In this document: piece after piece, positions 21,498 through 23,551 of the stretch
Layout of the letters: each line of letters begins with the position of its first letter
How positions within the stretch are numbered: position 1 is the first letter of the stretch
From: Acidisphaera sp035272265
GTDB lineage: Bacteria > Pseudomonadota > Alphaproteobacteria > Acetobacterales > Acetobacteraceae
DNA length: 23,551 nt
Direction: 5' to 3'
Assembly: GCA_035272265.1 (NCBI GenBank)
Contig: DATEQV010000164.1
Location: forward strand, 1-23,551
Position numbers and translations under genes: made by a program
Notes under the pieces: model-generated
Database searches by the model: none
Told to the model about the DNA's origin: nothing
What the model saw: the letters and a program-made list of their open reading frames with translations, nothing else

Positions 21498-22720
21498 GGG
21501 AGCTTGCACTCCGTCTCGGGCCGGTCGAAGCCGAGCGTGTCGAGTTCGGTCGTCTGGTGCAGGAAGCCGGGCTGCGGCGAGATCGACACGATGGTGCGGC
21601 CGTCCGACAGCAGGATCGGCTGGCGCAGCTGCCAGTCCCAGTCGCGCAGGCTCAGCTTGCGGCCCTTGTAGGCGGCCACGCCGAAATCCGGGCTCTTGAT
21701 GTCCTGCGCGATCGTCGCCGGATCGGCCGACTTCGTCCGGCTGGCCGCCTCGCCGATCATGCGCACGGCGGTCCATGCCTGCATGTCGAGCGGAGTCATT
21801 CGCCGATGCGCCATCCGCACGAACCGGTCCTGCAGCTGCGTCCCGCCCCAGGACTCGCTGTTCGGGTCCCAGCTCACCGGCCGCAGCCCGGCCGAGCCGA
21901 CCACCGGCCGCGCATCCCACGTGCGGTAGGGCAGGTAGCCGGCGAACACCTCGTTCTCGTCGGCGGTCACCAGCACGTCGTAGTCCGGCAGGTTCTGCGT
22001 GAACACCGGCATCTGCTGCTGGGTCTGCACGATGCCGGAATCCGTCTGCCGCGCGCCGCCAGTGTCCTTGTACTGGATCTCCTTGACGATGCGCGCGCCG
22101 AACCGCTTGGCCGCTCGCCGATACGCATCGGCCAGTAGGGCATCCTCCGGGTGCGAGCCGTAGGCCAGCACCCAGCGCGACCATTTCTTCCACACCAGGT
22201 ACTGTGCCAGCGCATCGGCCAGCATGGCGCGCGACGGTGCGACATGAATCACGTCGCTGCGGCAATCCTGCTGCCGCAACGCGTCGTCGGGCGCCCGCAC
22301 GTTGAACAGCGTGATCCCCTTGCCCGCCCCGGCGGCAGCCAGCTGCAGCAGCATCGCCGCCGGCACGTCGGTCAGCACCAGCCCGATCCTCTGGCCGGCC
22401 CCCTGGGAGGCTGACATCTGCAGCGCGGCCGCGGGATCGTCGCCGGCGCGGATCGGCGCGTCCGTCAGCACGAACTGCTGGTTCATGAACTGGCCGGTCG
22501 TGTTGTTGTCCTTGATCGCGAGTTGCGCGCCGGCGAGCCCGTTGTCCGGTGCCGACTTGTCGAGCAGCGAGATCGTCACCTGCTGTTCTGCCCAGCGAAT
22601 ATAGGCAATTTGTATCGTGGCATTTGCGCTTTCCGCGGCCTGCGTAGTCTTCGCAAGCGCAGCACCTGCGGCGGCCGCGAAAAAGACCCGCCGGCCGAAC
22701 CGTGTAACCGACGTCCGCAT
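21494..22720 (-). CDS. Periplasmic binding protein of the PQQ-dependent alcohol/lut-like ABC system
   Basis: The 408-residue protein has a twin-arginine-like signal (RFGRRVFFAAAAGAALA) and a type-I binding-protein fold similar to branched-chain amino acid receptors: IQIAYIRWAEQQ, GAQLAIKDNN, then GITLFNVRAPDD, DYDVLVTADENEVFAGYLPYRTWD and a C-terminal domain. It matches the binding-protein family tied to PQQ alcohol dehydrogenase loci; the first lut gene is of the same kind. Start ATG 22720 is preceded by AGGGGA, about 8 nt upstream. It heads the leftward operon, and a conserved dyad lies 44 nt before the start. The ligand is unknown; a lanthanide chelate is a candidate. Confidence 0.9.
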   Translation of the reverse strand: MRTSVTRFGRRVFFAAAAGAALAKTTQAAESANATIQIAYIRWAEQQVTISLLDKSAPDNGLAGAQLAIKDNNTTGQFMNQQFVLTDAPIRAGDDPAAALQMSASQGAGQRIGLVLTDVPAAMLLQLAAAGAGKGITLFNVRAPDDALRQQDCRSDVIHVAPSRAMLADALAQYLVWKKWSRWVLAYGSHPEDALLADAYRRAAKRFGARIVKEIQYKDTGGARQTDSGIVQTQQQMPVFTQNLPDYDVLVTADENEVFAGYLPYRTWDARPVVGSAGLRPVSWDPNSESWGGTQLQDRFVRMAHRRMTPLDMQAWTAVRMIGEAASRTKSADPATIAQDIKSPDFGVAAYKGRKLSLRDWDWQLRQPILLSDGRTIVSISPQPGFLHQTTELDTLGFDRPETECKLP

Positions 22721-22763
22721 TCGTGCATCCCCTGGCGCAGCATGGACAAGTTGGCACGGCTCT

Positions 22764-22777
22764 TCAAGCAGCCTTGA
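22764..22777 (-). promoter_or_regulatory. Perfect dyad upstream of the lut-like operon, shared with xoxF
   Basis: On the minus strand TCAAG-GCTG-CTTGA is a perfect 5-nt inverted repeat with a 4-nt spacer, 44 nt before the binding-protein ATG and inside the 129-nt divergent gap. TTGAAG, overlapping the right arm, is followed 17 nt later by CATGCT, so it may cover a weak -35. The near-copy upstream of xoxF is in the same orientation. Confidence 0.45.
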
Positions 22778-22849
22778 TGCGTCCGTGCGGTGACAGAAGC
22801 GAGAATTGCAGGCAATCTTCGCCAATAGTCGAGGTCCAGGATAGCGGCG

Positions 22850-23062
22850 ATGCAGTGGGTGGAGCTGATTGTTTTGGCGTGCAACTTGGCCGATCCCAGC
22901 GCTTGCAAAGAGTACCATCTGATGTTTCAGAGCGCCGGCTCGTTGCGTGCTTGCATGATGCAGGCGCAGCCGTACCTCGCCCAATGGGTCGGCGAACATC
23001 CCGATGTGCGGGTGGCGAAGTGGCGCTGTGCATGGCCCGACCAGGAAGGTGACAAGATCTAG
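22850..23062 (+). CDS. Conserved small protein with four cysteines
   Basis: This 70-residue protein (start MQWVELIVLACNLADP, end KWRCAWPDQEGDKI) has four cysteines at residues 11, 19, 35 and 60. It resembles small uncharacterised proteins often seen beside PQQ-dependent dehydrogenase genes in Proteobacteria, from memory of the pattern. There is a short hydrophobic start but no classic signal peptide. AGGA lies about 8 nt before the ATG. It is divergent from the lut-like operon and 75 nt ahead of a cytochrome c gene, so the two may be cotranscribed. Its function is unknown; the cysteines could make disulfides or bind a metal. Confidence 0.75.
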   Translation: MQWVELIVLACNLADPSACKEYHLMFQSAGSLRACMMQAQPYLAQWVGEHPDVRVAKWRCAWPDQEGDKI

Positions 23063-23137
23063 CGATCGTGTTCTGACCGTGCGCGACACGTTCGCCCGGC
23101 TTCGGGCCGACGCGAACGCCGCACAGGAGGACATTAC

Positions 23138-23539
23138 GTGTTGCGCACCATCCTGCTCGCAACGGCGCTCGGCGCCGTCGGGCTCGTCGCCGCCGGGGCG
23201 CCCGCGCTCGCCCAGGACGCCGCGGCGGGCGAGAAAGCCTTTGTCGTCTGCCGCGCCTGCCACCAGATCGGACCGACCGCGAAGAACGGGGTCGGGCCGG
23301 TTCTCAACGGCGTCGTCGGGCGGGCGGCGGGAACCTACCCCGGCTTCCAGTATTCCGACGCCAACAAGAACTCGGGCATCACCTGGACGCCGGACATGCT
23401 CGACAAGTACCTCGCCTCGCCGCAGACGGTCGTGCCGCACACCAAGATGATCTTCCCCGGCATCCCGGACGAGCAGAAGCGGAAGGACGTCATCGCCTTC
23501 CTCGAGCAGTACGGGCCGGACGGCCAGAAGAAGCCGTAG
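23138..23539 (+). CDS. Class I cytochrome c (cytochrome c2-like)
   Basis: The 133-residue precursor has a signal peptide (LLATALGAVGLVAAGAPALA, cleavage near 26), haem site CRACH (38-42) and sixth ligand Met104 in HTKMIFPGI. The body NGVGPVLNGVVGRAAGTYPGFQYSDANKNSG and the C-terminal helix DVIAFLEQYG are typical of mitochondrial-type cytochrome c2, which carries electrons to cytochrome oxidase. GTG 23138 has the strong ribosome site AGGAGG about 8 nt before it. It could accept electrons from the XoxG-like cytochrome, in the role played by cytochrome cH in methylotrophs. It ends 12 nt before the window end. Confidence 0.95.
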   Translation: MLRTILLATALGAVGLVAAGAPALAQDAAAGEKAFVVCRACHQIGPTAKNGVGPVLNGVVGRAAGTYPGFQYSDANKNSGITWTPDMLDKYLASPQTVVPHTKMIFPGIPDEQKRKDVIAFLEQYGPDGQKKP

Positions 23540-23551
23540 CCCCGGCGCCGC

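Noticed and set aside
22805..22816. Small inverted repeat ATTGC/GCAAT in the divergent gap
   Set aside because: Five-base arms are too short to stand out from chance.
1..23551. tRNA, rRNA, CRISPR array, riboswitch, mxaFI or pqqF genes
   Set aside because: I looked for them and saw no supporting sequence in the window.

Overview
The window is a GC-rich stretch of an alphaproteobacterium-like chromosome. It carries an island for PQQ- and lanthanide-dependent methanol (alcohol) oxidation. The separate, overlapping pqqA-B-C-D-E genes (pqqC and pqqD not fused as in Methylobacterium) and an acetic-acid-bacterium-like PqqA ending suggest a Rhodospirillales/Acetobacteraceae-like or related methylotroph. 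The genus cannot be fixed from sequence alone.

Layout. (1) 1-139: the 3' end of an ISAs1-like transposase and its probable right terminal inverted repeat. (2) 375-3317 (+): a 980-residue regulator with an N-terminal winged helix, a STAND/NB-ARC-type ATPase and TPR-like repeats; a 10-bp-arm inverted repeat lies in its upstream region. (3) 3465-5929 (-): a NitT/TauT-like ABC importer (ATPase, permease, binding protein) directly downstream of the pqq genes. (4) 5997-9178 (-): pqqABCDE. Neighbouring genes from pqqB to pqqE overlap by 4 nt; a candidate promoter and a 15-nt palindrome precede pqqA. (5) 9354-11861 (-): a TonB-dependent outer-membrane receptor. (6) 12033-13213 (+): an exported pentapeptide-repeat protein coupled to a small exported four-cysteine protein. 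(7) 13242-14060 (-): a fused SoxYZ-like carrier, divergent from (8) 14263-18096 (+): xoxF, a four-cysteine cytochrome c (xoxG-like), an xoxJ-like periplasmic protein and a CX3CW rhodanese-like protein. (9) 18270-22720 (-): a five-gene operon encoding a binding protein, YVTN beta-propeller, ABC ATPase, ABC-2 permease and exported helical protein. It matches the PQQ-dependent alcohol oxidation ABC system and resembles the lanthanide-utilisation (lut) genes of Methylorubrum. (10) 22850-23539 (+): a 70-residue Cys-containing protein and a class I cytochrome c.

How the parts fit. PqqA-E make PQQ. XoxF uses PQQ and, judging from the extra Asp two residues after the catalytic Asp, a lanthanide ion to oxidise methanol or another alcohol in the periplasm. 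Electrons would pass to the XoxG-like cytochrome and perhaps to the second cytochrome c. XoxJ, the rhodanese-like protein and the SoxYZ-like carrier are accessory proteins whose chemistry is not settled. The TonB receptor and the lut-like ABC system are reasonable candidates for acquiring or handling metal (or cofactor). No mxaF/mxaI pair is seen, so the window supports only the lanthanide route.

The most interesting unexplained signals are non-coding. A 14-nt dyad occurs in the same orientation upstream of xoxF and upstream of the lut-like operon (12 of 14 positions identical). A second dyad upstream of xoxF shares an 11-mer with a perfect 8-bp hairpin in the TonB-receptor leader. A palindrome sits at the predicted start of the pqqA transcript. 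These suggest a small shared regulon, which can be tested by motif search and transcriptomics.
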